Positions 45,301 through 57,300 of a stretch of 64,000 nt of DNA are shown piece after piece. The notes beneath the pieces were generated by a model. That model worked only from the letters and a program-made list of their open reading frames with translations. It was not told where the DNA came from and ran no database searches. This DNA comes from Bemisia tabaci (taxonomy: Eukaryota > Arthropoda > Insecta > Hemiptera > Aleyrodidae): the NCBI RefSeq assembly GCF_918797505.1, contig NC_092794.1, forward strand, positions 76,731,345 to 76,795,344, written 5' to 3'. The number at the start of each line of letters is the position of its first letter. Position 1 is the first letter of the stretch. Both the position numbers and the translations under genes were made by a program.

Positions 45301-48300
45301 CTAGAGGTTAAGTTGAGCCGTTTTCCCGAATGCGCATAAGGAAGGGCGTTAAAAATTCCCAAAAGTTGCGTTTTCGGCGTGTGATTTGGTCGTGCGGCGC
45401 GTGGCAACACTGAAGCAGCCTCTTGTACCGCTTTATCGGCCTGAAGGTTTCAGCGGAGTCCGGAGCCCTACTGCACACGTACTGGTTCCAAGATAGTGAT
45501 GTCCCGGGTTCGATCCTCGACTTTTTATTTTCCGCATGATCACGTAACATTTTATTTTTAATTCTTCATCCGCATTTATAAATCAAGCAGTTCCGATCAC
45601 TATCCCCCCCCCCCCCCTCATTTTACGTACATTTTCCCCCGATATTTATTCACATTGGCCACATATAATCGTATGAAACTTCATTGATATAAATTAATGA
45701 ATTAAAAAGCAAAGGGCTAAAATAATGTGTTTCTTGGTGACCCTTGCGTGCACATGGGTTTGGGGTTGCTTTTCGATTTATTTACACATTAAACATTTTT
45801 CCAGGAAAACATTGGGAGATAATTTAGTAACAAATAAGGTTTTCTTTTGCTTTTTAATTCATTAATTTATATCAATTAAGTTTCATACGATTATATGTGG
45901 CCAATGTGAATAAATATCGGGGGAAAATGTACGTAAAATGAGGGGGGGGGGGGATAGTGATCGGAACTGCTTGATTTATAAATGCGGATGAAGAATTAAA
46001 AATAAAATGTTACGTGATCATGCGGAAAATAAAAAGTCGAGGATCGAACCCGGGACATCACTATCTTGGAACCAGTACGTGTGCAGTAGGGCTCCGGACT
46101 CCGCTGAAACCTTCAGGCCGATAAAGCGGTACAAGAGGCTGCTTCAGTGTTGCCACGCGCCGCACGACCAAATCACACGCCGAAAACGCAACTTTTGGGA
46201 ATTTTTAACGCCCTTCCTTATGCGCATTCGGGAAAACGGCTCAACTTAACCTCTAGAATTGGTCCATAGAGTCTGTAAAAAAAAATTCAGCCCAATCGGA
46301 GGCGGCAGGTCCGTAAGTTCCCCTTGTGAGTGTAAACAATGCGACATCGTAGCTACCTGGTGGGGAGAGGGGGTTTCCTGGCCGAAGTGCTCGAGCAAGG
46401 TAAGGCGACAGCGACGCGGAGCGCCCATTTACCTCCGCCGCACAGAAAATAGTCCGGGTTCAATCGCGAATATCTCAGCTTCTACTCGTAAAAGTGAGCT
46501 AATTTTTTGGCTTTCCCTTAATTATGAACTTTATAACAATCTATTAAAGTTTCATCAACTTTCATAGAGAGCCGCTGAGCCCATGCTCTGTGCAGGGTTC
46601 TTTAAATTGTTGAAAATAAATATCTATAACTAACTAGCTACGTTTATGCGAGGCTCGAAACCGAGGTTTCACGAAACCCGAGTTTGTAATGCTAGTTTTC
46701 GCCGTCGGGTTTATGCGGGCGCTGTAACCCGACTTTCGCGGGAAATCAAACTTTCCGATTCTGGCGCTGTTTATGCGCATATTTTCGATTGAACTTGAAT
46801 TTCATGCGTTGGCGCCATTTTCACAAGCTATACTTAATTTTTTCACTATGAATTGATTCAATAAAATTATTATTACTCTTTTATCCCGTATATGTTCCAC
46901 AATTTTTCCGCAATATATAAGCGGAGGCTTCATCTTCACTGAAAAAGCCTTTACTGACTTTCTGAGCAACAGTTGGAAAAATGACAGTGGATTTTTAATC
47001 ATTTTACGTTCATATTTAAAAATTGAATGAATACCTAAGTAATCTCAACAACCCTTTAAATCATGCTCGAGCTTATATTCTGAGCTCAGAAAAGTTGCCA
47101 TAGGTAATTTTATTGATGTTAAAAATAATTGTGGCAGGCGCAGAAATTCATCATGTTGTTTATTGAGCTTCTAATGATCTGACAATAGGTAGATATAGGC
47201 ATTGAAAGTGTAGGAGTGCTAATCCAGTAAAGCACCACACCTTCACTCCATGGTGTCGTAAAGATTGTATGTCTGCCATTATTGTAGTGAAACAAATAAC
47301 TAATCGGGAATACTTATGGGAATCGCTCCTTCAAAATATGATCAAAATAAGCGGATATTGATAGGTCAACAATGTATCGCTGAAGCAGAAGCGTCTAAAT
47401 CCTCTTGAGGCAACGGACGGTGACAATCTTAACAAACTGATGACGCTTCACAAATTTTAAATTTCCACATTCCCAGAGACACGCGCTGAAATCCTGTTTC
47501 TCACCCCTCTTTCCCACTGCTCTCCGAGTCCATGAGCAAGACAGGAAGAAAATAGGCAAGCTACCTACTACTGTTTGCCTACCTATGTGTTTTTTTCCTT
47601 AAACGTGATTTTCAAAGGTGACTCATGTAAAGAGCAACTGACAAACAAGATTTCAGAACCTGCCATTGCATTTCACTAACCTAAGACACAAACCCAACCT
47701 TACCATTGATATTCTTTCGCTTGGACTGTATATTATTCTCCCATTGAGATTCGATATGAGCTCAATTCAAAAATGCTTTTGAATTTAATTATTCGGGTAG
47801 ATTGGAATATGGGGCTTTCAGTCTACCTGTAAAGCGCATTTACTAACATTCACTGCTGTCACAAGATATTTTTGCACAGGCAGAGCCACTTTCCACAATA
47901 GATGGATCTCTAACGCCAAGGCTCAATTATGACTAGTGATTCAACGACCAAAAATTGTTTCACGCCTCAATAAAAACCGTATTCTTATCTCAAATTGCAA
48001 ATCTTGGATAACAGAGCACTCACCAAAAAATCTCCTTCCTTCTGCCTCAGTATGAGAAGAGTGACGATACTTTGGAGCAATAACTTTGAACTAGTTTCAA
48101 TAAATGATGGCCTCAGAATTTGAGTCATCATTTACAAGAGATTGGATCAAAGAAATAAGTCAGCAGGTCACGGTTGTGGCTGATCTCTCACTTTCAGTAG
48201 GACAACCAGGAAATAGATACATGGATACCACACAAATTCAAGAGCTACACAGCTCTGATTGGATCAGATTTCAGATTTAATCGGTAGAATGAAATGAAAA

Positions 48301-51300
48301 AAATTCGGTGCACTACTTAAAGGGAAGCATGGTGCCTTATCTTGAAATCCTAGGCAAATCGTGTGGATACAGTAAAAAAGTTCTCCGCAAATGATGAACT
48401 CGTAGGTAAGGCTATTACTCAATTGTAGCCTGTAAAGCTCTTTGCTTGCTTTGCTTCTGTAGTCATAAAATGTTGATTAGAGTTGCAAGAATAATCTGAA
48501 AAAGCAGTAAAAAGCCTGGATTCCATCTGACACTAAACACCTTCACTAGAAAATAACGTCCTACGTTTAGCTAAATAAGGATAAATAAGCCACATATAAC
48601 TGAAGGGGAATCACGTAAAAGTGCTTAAGCAACAATTATAGTAAAATTATGATTGTAAAAAATGTTGAATAATGGCAAAATTAAAGCTAAATCGTGGGAT
48701 AAGCACCAGTTGTTTACGAGCGTTATGATAATGAATCCGCCATATTGCCGATCGCGCACCTGAAAATCGCATTTGAAGTCGAATTTCAACTAATTTCAAC
48801 CTCCGGTTCGTTTATGCGGAGTGCGAAAACCTAGTCTTTAGTGTAAAATAAGGTTTCAAACACAAATTTCGGAAACCTACATTTCGTTAGTTCCGTATCG
48901 TTTATGCCGTGATTTGAACCTTGGTTTCAAACTCAGGTTTCGATTGAAGTTAGGTTATGAGGCTCGCATAAACATAGCTAATCTAAATATCGGCGACAAT
49001 GGTTTAGGTAGACACAGTAGCATTCTGTCTAGAGTACCTGTATAGCGAGAGTATGGACAGATCGCTTCTTGGAGGGCTTAGGGCCCAGAAGTGCAGCCAC
49101 CCTTCTAACCAACTTCTAACGCACAAAATTTCACTGCCAGTCTGTAGATTCCAATTCTAACGAAGATGGCTAAGAAAGTTCATAAATGAGCGTTCTTCCA
49201 CAAAAATGAGTAAATTTATGCATAAACTAAGTCAAATACGTGCTTTATAAACGATGGTTCGTAACAATTGTATTAATAAATCGCTCTGGATAATTGAAAT
49301 TCATAGGTTGGCTGCATTTCTGAGCCCTAACTTTATTCGCAGAGGCATCGGTGAAGGCCTGATGGATTTTCGGAGTTTCACATCTGTCTATACTCTCGCT
49401 ATACATGTACTCTAATTCTATCTAAAAGATTTTCATGTTTATTTGACTCAAACACAACGCAGACCAGGGATAGGAGAATACTCTGCATTTTTTGAACCCA
49501 GACCTTGCTTGGAATTTTCTAATTTCATTTGCTTTCTCTCTTTCCCAGGAAGAATACCGCTGATTGAGTTGGTGCATCTCCTGAATGTGGATATTAATGT
49601 GATCAATGCTCAGCTTCCTCTTTTGGAAGGTCGAGATGATTGTAAAGTATTGATGGGTCATTTGCTGGATCAGTCCTACATGAACAAACTAAGTGAAGAA
49701 ATAAGTGACAAACTTGATCAGCAGGGTATTTTGAATATCAACGAATTGATCAAAATTTATGACCTGCCTGCAGATTTCTTACAAAATGTAAGTAAGAACT
49801 TAATTCAAGATAAGCGGCAGAATTTTTTTTTGTAAGTAGAAAAACCTTCTTACTTATTTTGCTTCCACGAAATTAGGTAGCCTACCACAGGTACTTACTT
49901 TCGTGTCTCCATGTAAGTATTTCCTCAACGATAGTGCTAAAATTAAGGTTAAAAACATCAACATTGCGCCATTGTATTTCCACAACGGTTCTTATACCTA
50001 TTAAAATTTAAGAAAAAAAAGTAAAATTTCCACCGGAGTCTTGTCTTATTTTGGGGTCTCTTTCAAGGCCAATTTAGAGAATCTCAGAGATTGGCTGAAA
50101 AAGGGCTATTTTTCAGTTTTTTTTATGTATTTGTCGTAAAGGACCCCGCACACCTCTTATGGGAAGCTGCACCACGAAGAATTGCCTTCTGACTTATGTA
50201 TTTCGATTCTCCTCAAGATGCTGATCAAAAGTTATAATTGCGCCAACTTTCTACGATGCACCGTTTTCGCAAAAAACCTATGAGAAGATTCAATTATTCG
50301 GCGACTATGAATAAAAAAGAATAAAGCATTTGAGAACAGGCCCGATGTGAATAAGAAAAAAATGTAGCATGTGTCCGTCTTCTTATCTGTACTTGCCGAC
50401 TCAGGGGCTATCTCCCTCCCGCACTCGCCCGGTAGACGTTCAGACTTTCCTCTTCTTATGCTCCTCAAGAATCTGATTTGGATGGTGGTCGAGCAAAACG
50501 GCGTGCGGAATCCGAGATAAGACTGCCGCTCGGTGCGGGAGTCCCCATGATTTCCTTGTTGACACACAGCCGCTTGTCAATCGAGCACTGAAATGAGAAA
50601 TCTTTCTGGCTTTTTATCACCGAATAATTGAATCTTCTCATAGGTTTTTTGCGAAAACGGTGCATCATAGAAAGTTGGCGCAATTATAACTTTTGATCAG
50701 CATCTTGAGGAGAATCGAAATACATAAGTCAGAAGGCAATTCTTCGTGGTGCAGCTTCCCATAAGAGGTGTGCGGGGTCCTTTGAAGCTTTAATTCTTAT
50801 GTGATAACTGCACGGAAAAAAAAAAGAATTGCTGATTCAGCAATTCAATTGCTAAAAGCAGTGAGTTTCAATGTAGATTTTACAACACAAAAATGCTACT
50901 TTAACCACCCCTGTGGTTAAATTAGTTTACAATGTGGTTAAAGTAGCATTTTTGTGTTGTAAAATCTACATTGAAACATTGCACTCACTGCTTTTAGCAA
51001 TTGAATTGCTGAATCAGCAATTCTTTTTTTTTCCGTGTGTTCTCTTCCCTCTTGCCCAAGTTTGTAACAGACCCATTTATCCACATACTCTTTTCAGTTC
51101 ATGCTAATTCCGCTTTGCTCATTGTTCTGACACAGCATTAATTTTCCAGGCCATCAAGCGTAATCTTGGTAAACCAGGAAAAAAAATCTATCAAGATAGT
51201 TATGATGAAAAAGTCTTCTACACTGACTTATTTCTTTTAAAACTAAAAGCAATCGTGAGAGGTGCGCTTCTAGCTATCACCAAGCCCACATCAGTTCAAA

Positions 51301-54300
51301 ATATCGTTAAACAATGCTCTATTCTAGAAAACTTATTTTACAGTAAGTATGATCTACTTTAAAATGGTGATTGAAATTCTTCCTTGTAGGTATACTGCAT
51401 GTATCATCGCTAGATGTTGTAAAAAAAACAAAAAACAAAAAACAAATTTGCCCATATTCACTGAGAGATCTTCTTTGTCTTCTGGTTAAAGTCAGAGACT
51501 TTCTCAAACGTTTATATCCTCCTCAATCTCAAATAGAGTGTATTAAATAACACTAAGAATCCTGTGTGACGAACAAGAGGATTTGATGCTGCCTATTTTT
51601 TTTATTTACCTGTATAATGTGTTCTTTATGACCTTTTAAGCACTGTGACCTTTACAACTGGAGCTGGCTAGAAGCTTGTTTTGAGAAAAGTGGTACTATA
51701 AAGGGAAGTTACTTCAAGTCTGAAGGTGGTTCTGAAGAAGAAACAAAATTTAGCCAGTTTAATATCCCTCAGCAATCGGAATAGTTTCCTTCGTTTGTAA
51801 CATCCATAGCTTTTGAAAAGCCTCCTGATTGCATGTAGGGGTGGTCAAACGAATTCTTGTCAGTAAGCTATCAATATCGTCTTAAACAGATGCGACAAAA
51901 AACGTCTTAAACAGATACCGGTAAGCATTCCGACAGTGGCGATGATATCGTTAACAGCTGGCCTCATCGGAGTAGCGAGAGCCCGCACTCAATGTATTCT
52001 TGCCTTGTGTTTCAGTTAGTCAGATTGCCTGGCACGACGGCGCGTAAAATAGTTAAACACGTGGTAACAGTTCATTTTCGTTTTCTCCGAAAACTCAGAT
52101 CGCCATTGATAAGAGTCCTCTTATCATATTTTTTTCAAAACTGAATTGTTCCGGTAGCTCACCGACAACCAATAAAACAGCTCTAATTGCATAGAAAATG
52201 GATTCACCTGCAACTACCCCACACTCAAGTAGTAAAAGTTGTCCCAAAAATGAGTCTCTTCATTTAGGATTCTCTGAAGCAGGAAGGAACACAGTAATTT
52301 TTATGAATTAGGTTTTCTTATTGCGAGCACATCTTTTTACTGAGATAAGATTTTTAGAAGTAGACTAAAAGGTACATATGGAAAGTCTTTTTTATGGAGA
52401 CCTCCTTTAAACAATTAACAGTGAGTCCAATGTAAACTGTAACTAAAGACTAGATTCAGGGCTCATGAGAATGTGGCGCTGATTCCCTGATCAAATCTGA
52501 CCACTTTTTTGGAACTCACACTCCTGAACCTCCTGATCAGAAGGTACACTCAGCTTAAGCCCTGGAACACGGAAATTTTTGAGGTATGAGGGTCTGAAGT
52601 GTACCAAACCCAATATTTATCGGAGAAATGAGTCTCTTACAGTGAACTGTTTAGGAGATTATACCATGGAATTAGATCAGTTGTGTTTCACGATGCTGAT
52701 CAAAATGCTGTCATGATGGACAAAATTCACCCTTCAATGGCCAAAAGGGGGAATTAAGAAGACTGGAAAGGCCTTTAAAATGAGCTACAACTGGATGGAC
52801 TGAATTATTGATCTCTTGAAGAGTAAAAGTGTTTGCTTGGATAAAACGTGAAATGAGGAGCTCCATAAATCTCCCAATACGGTCATTTCAAAGGTTCTTA
52901 AGAGATAGCGTAAGGTTTATGGATGATTGCGGAAGCTAGACTTTCGACCCATCTTGATTGGCCAGCAGGCATGGAGGGAACTTATCTCCTCTGTTTTGCA
53001 CACTCTTTGAATATAACTTGACACATCTCTTCCTGATCCTCTTCCTCTTTCTCCCCCACCCCCAAATTTATTTTCCTCCTTCCCTCATCCCTCCAATTTG
53101 TCGGTGGGTCTTATGAGGACAAAATACGACAAAAATTAAATTCCCATCTGAAATAATTCTAGAATTTTATTAGATTTTGGCACTTTTCGTGTACTTACAA
53201 AAGAGCATGATAGGGGGTTTGGATACCACATTTGCTGTCATGGAATAGTAGCAGCTTCAGTGAGAAGGTAGGAGGAAGAGATGCCTCAAATCATAAAAGG
53301 GGTGGAAGATGTGTGCAAAACACAGTGGAACAATTTCCTGGAATGCTGATCATCTAAAATGGCAAGAAAGTCTGGCTCTCACAATACTCTGCAAACCTCC
53401 TGACCTCTCGTAAGAATCTTAAAGATGCTTCTCATAGGTGATTAGGTCCAGCACTTCTGTGTTCCCTCACACTTTTAAGAACTTCTTAGCCTCCCCATGT
53501 AAAAGCTCCCATCGTAAGATTAAATGTTTCCTCAGAAATCTATTATATGAGCTTTGGAAAAACTCTTAACACAAGATTAATTTTCTCCCAAAAATTTCGA
53601 TTTATGGACACTTCATGCCCCTCGTATCTTGAGATCCTGAATTTTCGAGAACTTGTGTCCTTTCTTGTGACTTGTGTCCTGAACTTCAAATCCTATTCAA
53701 ATCCAACTTGTGTCCTCTGATTATTGATCAAGAGATTAAGAAGAATAAGTCCACAGGGAGGCTGGATTCCTGGTAAGCCTTGTGTCTAGTCCTTTTTCTT
53801 TGTCATATTTGTCTGAATAATAATATCGATGGCCAAAGTGCGAAACCACATATGTATCTCCATTTGCAACATTGTAGACTTCTTGTCATACTTTATTTCT
53901 TTTCTGAAAAACTAGTCAACGTAATTATCTAAAAACTCTCTCGATTGGAGGAATATTCTGAGGAAATTTCAAGCTGTAAAGTTTCCTTGTCTCTCTTTGA
54001 AAAAATAAAATAGGCATGGAGATTTTGGATCATAGAGAAGGAGATCCATGGTTTTGCACCGTGGTGATTATTTTCTTTTCTGGAAGATTTTTTAATATTC
54101 CCTTTTTTTAATTTTAGCTGCACATGACATTTTAACCCATGAAAATCAGATACCTGGTGCCTTATCAGAGAAGCGAGGCACTTCTTGCACGTACATACCC
54201 CTTGTTTATTCTAAGAAACAGAATGAGTGGGCTACTAATTTTGTGAGACAGAATGGGTACATTGGTAAGCGTTTACTTTTTTCTTTCATTTTTGAATGAA

Positions 54301-57300
54301 TCAACAGAACTAACTTCAGAATATATTTTCATAATGTAACTCTTGCTGAAGCGGTTGCCCATTACCGGTCTTTAGCCCTCTATCAGATGCAATCCATATT
54401 TTCATAGATCATATTGTAGTATGTGACATGCTCAATTAATATGATGGACTCATCAACTTAGCTCCATTCTTCATAGAGGAAGAGACAAAACCTTCAACTG
54501 CCTCTAACTTTTGAGCAGGTCCTTAGATTGAGTTGAATTTTTTCTTTTTATTAAAAAAAAAAAAAAATAAATAAATAAAAAAATGAAGTAGGTATCTCAA
54601 AGAAATTTATCAATTTATACGTAACAAAGTTGAAAACATTTCGTGTAGTACCAATTACAGCCACTTTTCAAATGTATAAAGAGGAAAAATTAAGTTCGGC
54701 CATGATTTCTTAGTGCACAACAACTCCAGCAAAATGAAAACTAGTATTCCAGATTCTATTCTGAATTTCCTTTAGTGCACAACAAACCCTTTTGTTGGGG
54801 ATATTTTGATGTCAGGAATGGACCAATAGACAAGGTACGAATTTAAGCATTCTAATACATGTTTCTTGACCAGAATTTCATGTAGAACACAATTCGCGCA
54901 ACGAAAATTACCAAAATCAACTCCTAACAAAGATATTAACGTTTATATTTCACATTGGTTACGAGGAGTTTGAACTGCCCGCTCACAAGAAACTCAAAGC
55001 TCTACGTGAGTCAAATCGTGCACTACAACGGTTTCAGCAAACTTCTCAATCAAGCGTTGCTCATTTCCCACCATGTGCTGCTCATTTCCCACCATGTGCT
55101 GTTCAATCTATAAACAACTTGCAATAGTTGAGCTAAAGCGTCAAGATTAAGGTTGCCAGATTTTAATATCGCAGAGACTGTCATGATAACGTTTAGCGCG
55201 CGATGTGAGTCACGTGGAGCATTGAGTTTTCATGAGCGGGTGGTTTGAATTCACGCATCAAGAATCATTAAATATCTTCATAACGAGTTGATTTCGGTAA
55301 TTTTCGTTGTGCGCATCGTGTTCTACGTGAAATTCTGGTCAAGAAACATGTATTAGAATGCTTAAATTCGTACCTTGTCTATTGGTCCATTAATCTGCGT
55401 CCTGGTTACGGTGCTCGCCTTTTCTGCCCTTTGATTGGGGGGGGGGGGCTCCAAGTAGTGGAAGCAGGGTCGCACAGGCAACCGGGAAGTGGGAGCACCA
55501 GGAAAATCTCAATGGCCTGGTCTGCCTGGTTGATATCCAGGGTGATTTTGGATTGGTATATCAAGAGTCTGACATGCAAAGACTCTATTCAGTGTTGAAT
55601 GTTGTCAAGCATAGCCAGATTAACATCGAAAATTTTTATTCCCTCTTCTCCTTCTCTCAAATTTTGACCTTTCAGTTGCTTTTTATAGATTTTTTCTGTT
55701 GCTCTCTTTGCCTTAAAAGACTTCTCTGAAACTGAGGCTTAAAGTTTGGTCAAATGCGGTAAGCTCAAACTTTTGTCAGGAATGTTTCTTTTTCCCATTG
55801 TTTTTTTTCGAGCAGTGTTTCTATTACCCAATGGCCTTGTCTTCTAATTCTAACGAAAGTGCTAAACATAGTATGGTTGCTTTTGCACTCAAATTTATTC
55901 TGTCTCAGTAGAGATTCAATTAATTCTGTCATGTAAGATGCAGCAAAACTTGACCAATTTGCTCTCCTTGACATGTTACTAGTTCATATTGCAATGTACG
56001 CTTTTACAAAATTATGATTTGATTACATTGCTCTTTATCCAACCTCTCCTCCCCCCTGTTCTGTAGCCTTTAATCCTCCCCATTGGAATTTTGCTTTTAA
56101 ATGAAAATTACTAAAAATAAAAATTCAAACGCAACAGGGGCAATCCCTTTTCTTCTTGAGGTCAATATTGTTCAGATTGAGATCACTTAAATGCTAGCCC
56201 ATAAATGTTAATCCGGAAATTGATCTTTTGGAACCTTTTTTGGATGCTTAATTCTCAATATCAAACTTTTTAAAGGTGAAATTTATTTTCCTAACGATGA
56301 ATGCTCCTAGCATCATCAGCTTGTTTGGATGTTCCAGGATCATGTCAAAGACCTGTCAATATCCAAAGGTGCCCATATTTATACCCTCTTCATTTCAGAA
56401 TTTGATGCATTGAGTCGTCTTGGCGTGTTTGATCCTCATGCGTTTGTTCGAAACCACTTCCAATCTGAAAAACTCTTCTTTTTACCAACTGCTGCCATTG
56501 GACAACAATTGATTTCACAAGTAGAAGCAACTGTTGAAGAGACATTAGCTACCGGTTCTTTCACAGACATAATGGTACCTTCTTTTTTTAGCCATCCATA
56601 CCAGTTTTTTTTCAAACCTAAATTATTGGTCCTAAGCTGGACCAATATTCAAAGTTTTTTTTTTTTTTTGCAGAACTCACAAAAAAATTTGAATTATTAT
56701 AGGGGCACTACGACTAAGATTTGGCTAGGAAATGAGCTTAATGCAAAAACGGCTTTTTTCGCCCCCCCCCCCTCCCTTGGAATTTCGTCAATCTTCGTCT
56801 ATTGATTACTCATACATGACAGCTTCTTTTCCCAAATTTTCAGAGACCCCAAAAAATTGGGGGGGGGGGGGGTGGAAGCCAAAACCTGTGAACCTCAATA
56901 TCTCTCGAACGCAAAAAGATATCGAGGTCTGGTTTGGACGAAAAATCGTCTAAAATTGCATACTTTTGGATTCTAAAGGTCAAAATCCGGAAATTCGGTT
57001 TTTGTGTCAAGAAAATGTCTTATAAACGAAGAATTTACAAAGTACTCAATTTTTTATTTGACCCAAAACCAGTTTTTTAAATTGTTCGTTTTTTTCCGCA
57101 TCCAATCAGTGGTCCATTAAGCTGGGGAACCGAAGGATTCAAGAGTTATGGATGATCGAAGTTTCCGCTTAACGCGCGCCGACCGATTTTCGCACGCCAA
57201 ACTATGGTTCCAGAGCCTAATCTGGGTATTAATAAATCAGATTTAATATTCAAACCGTTCAAAATACATTTTTAGAGATTCTTGAGGGTTGCTGAGTTAA

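Larger units (their letters stand above)
41058..46602. mobile_element. Giant inverted-repeat element (5.5 kb) with other elements inside
   Basis: 41058-41285 is a close reverse complement of 46602 back to about 46410, continuing at about 45148-45105 once the insertion 45149-46409 is removed. Ends read AAGAACCCCGCACAGAGCAT and complement, with TA outside each end (41056-41057 and 46603-46604). The interior holds the foldback 41393-42729, the 368-bp tandem repeat and about 1.3 kb of unassigned A+T-rich DNA. No transposase is recognised. The alternative is two independent solo ends in opposite orientation. Confidence 0.55.
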
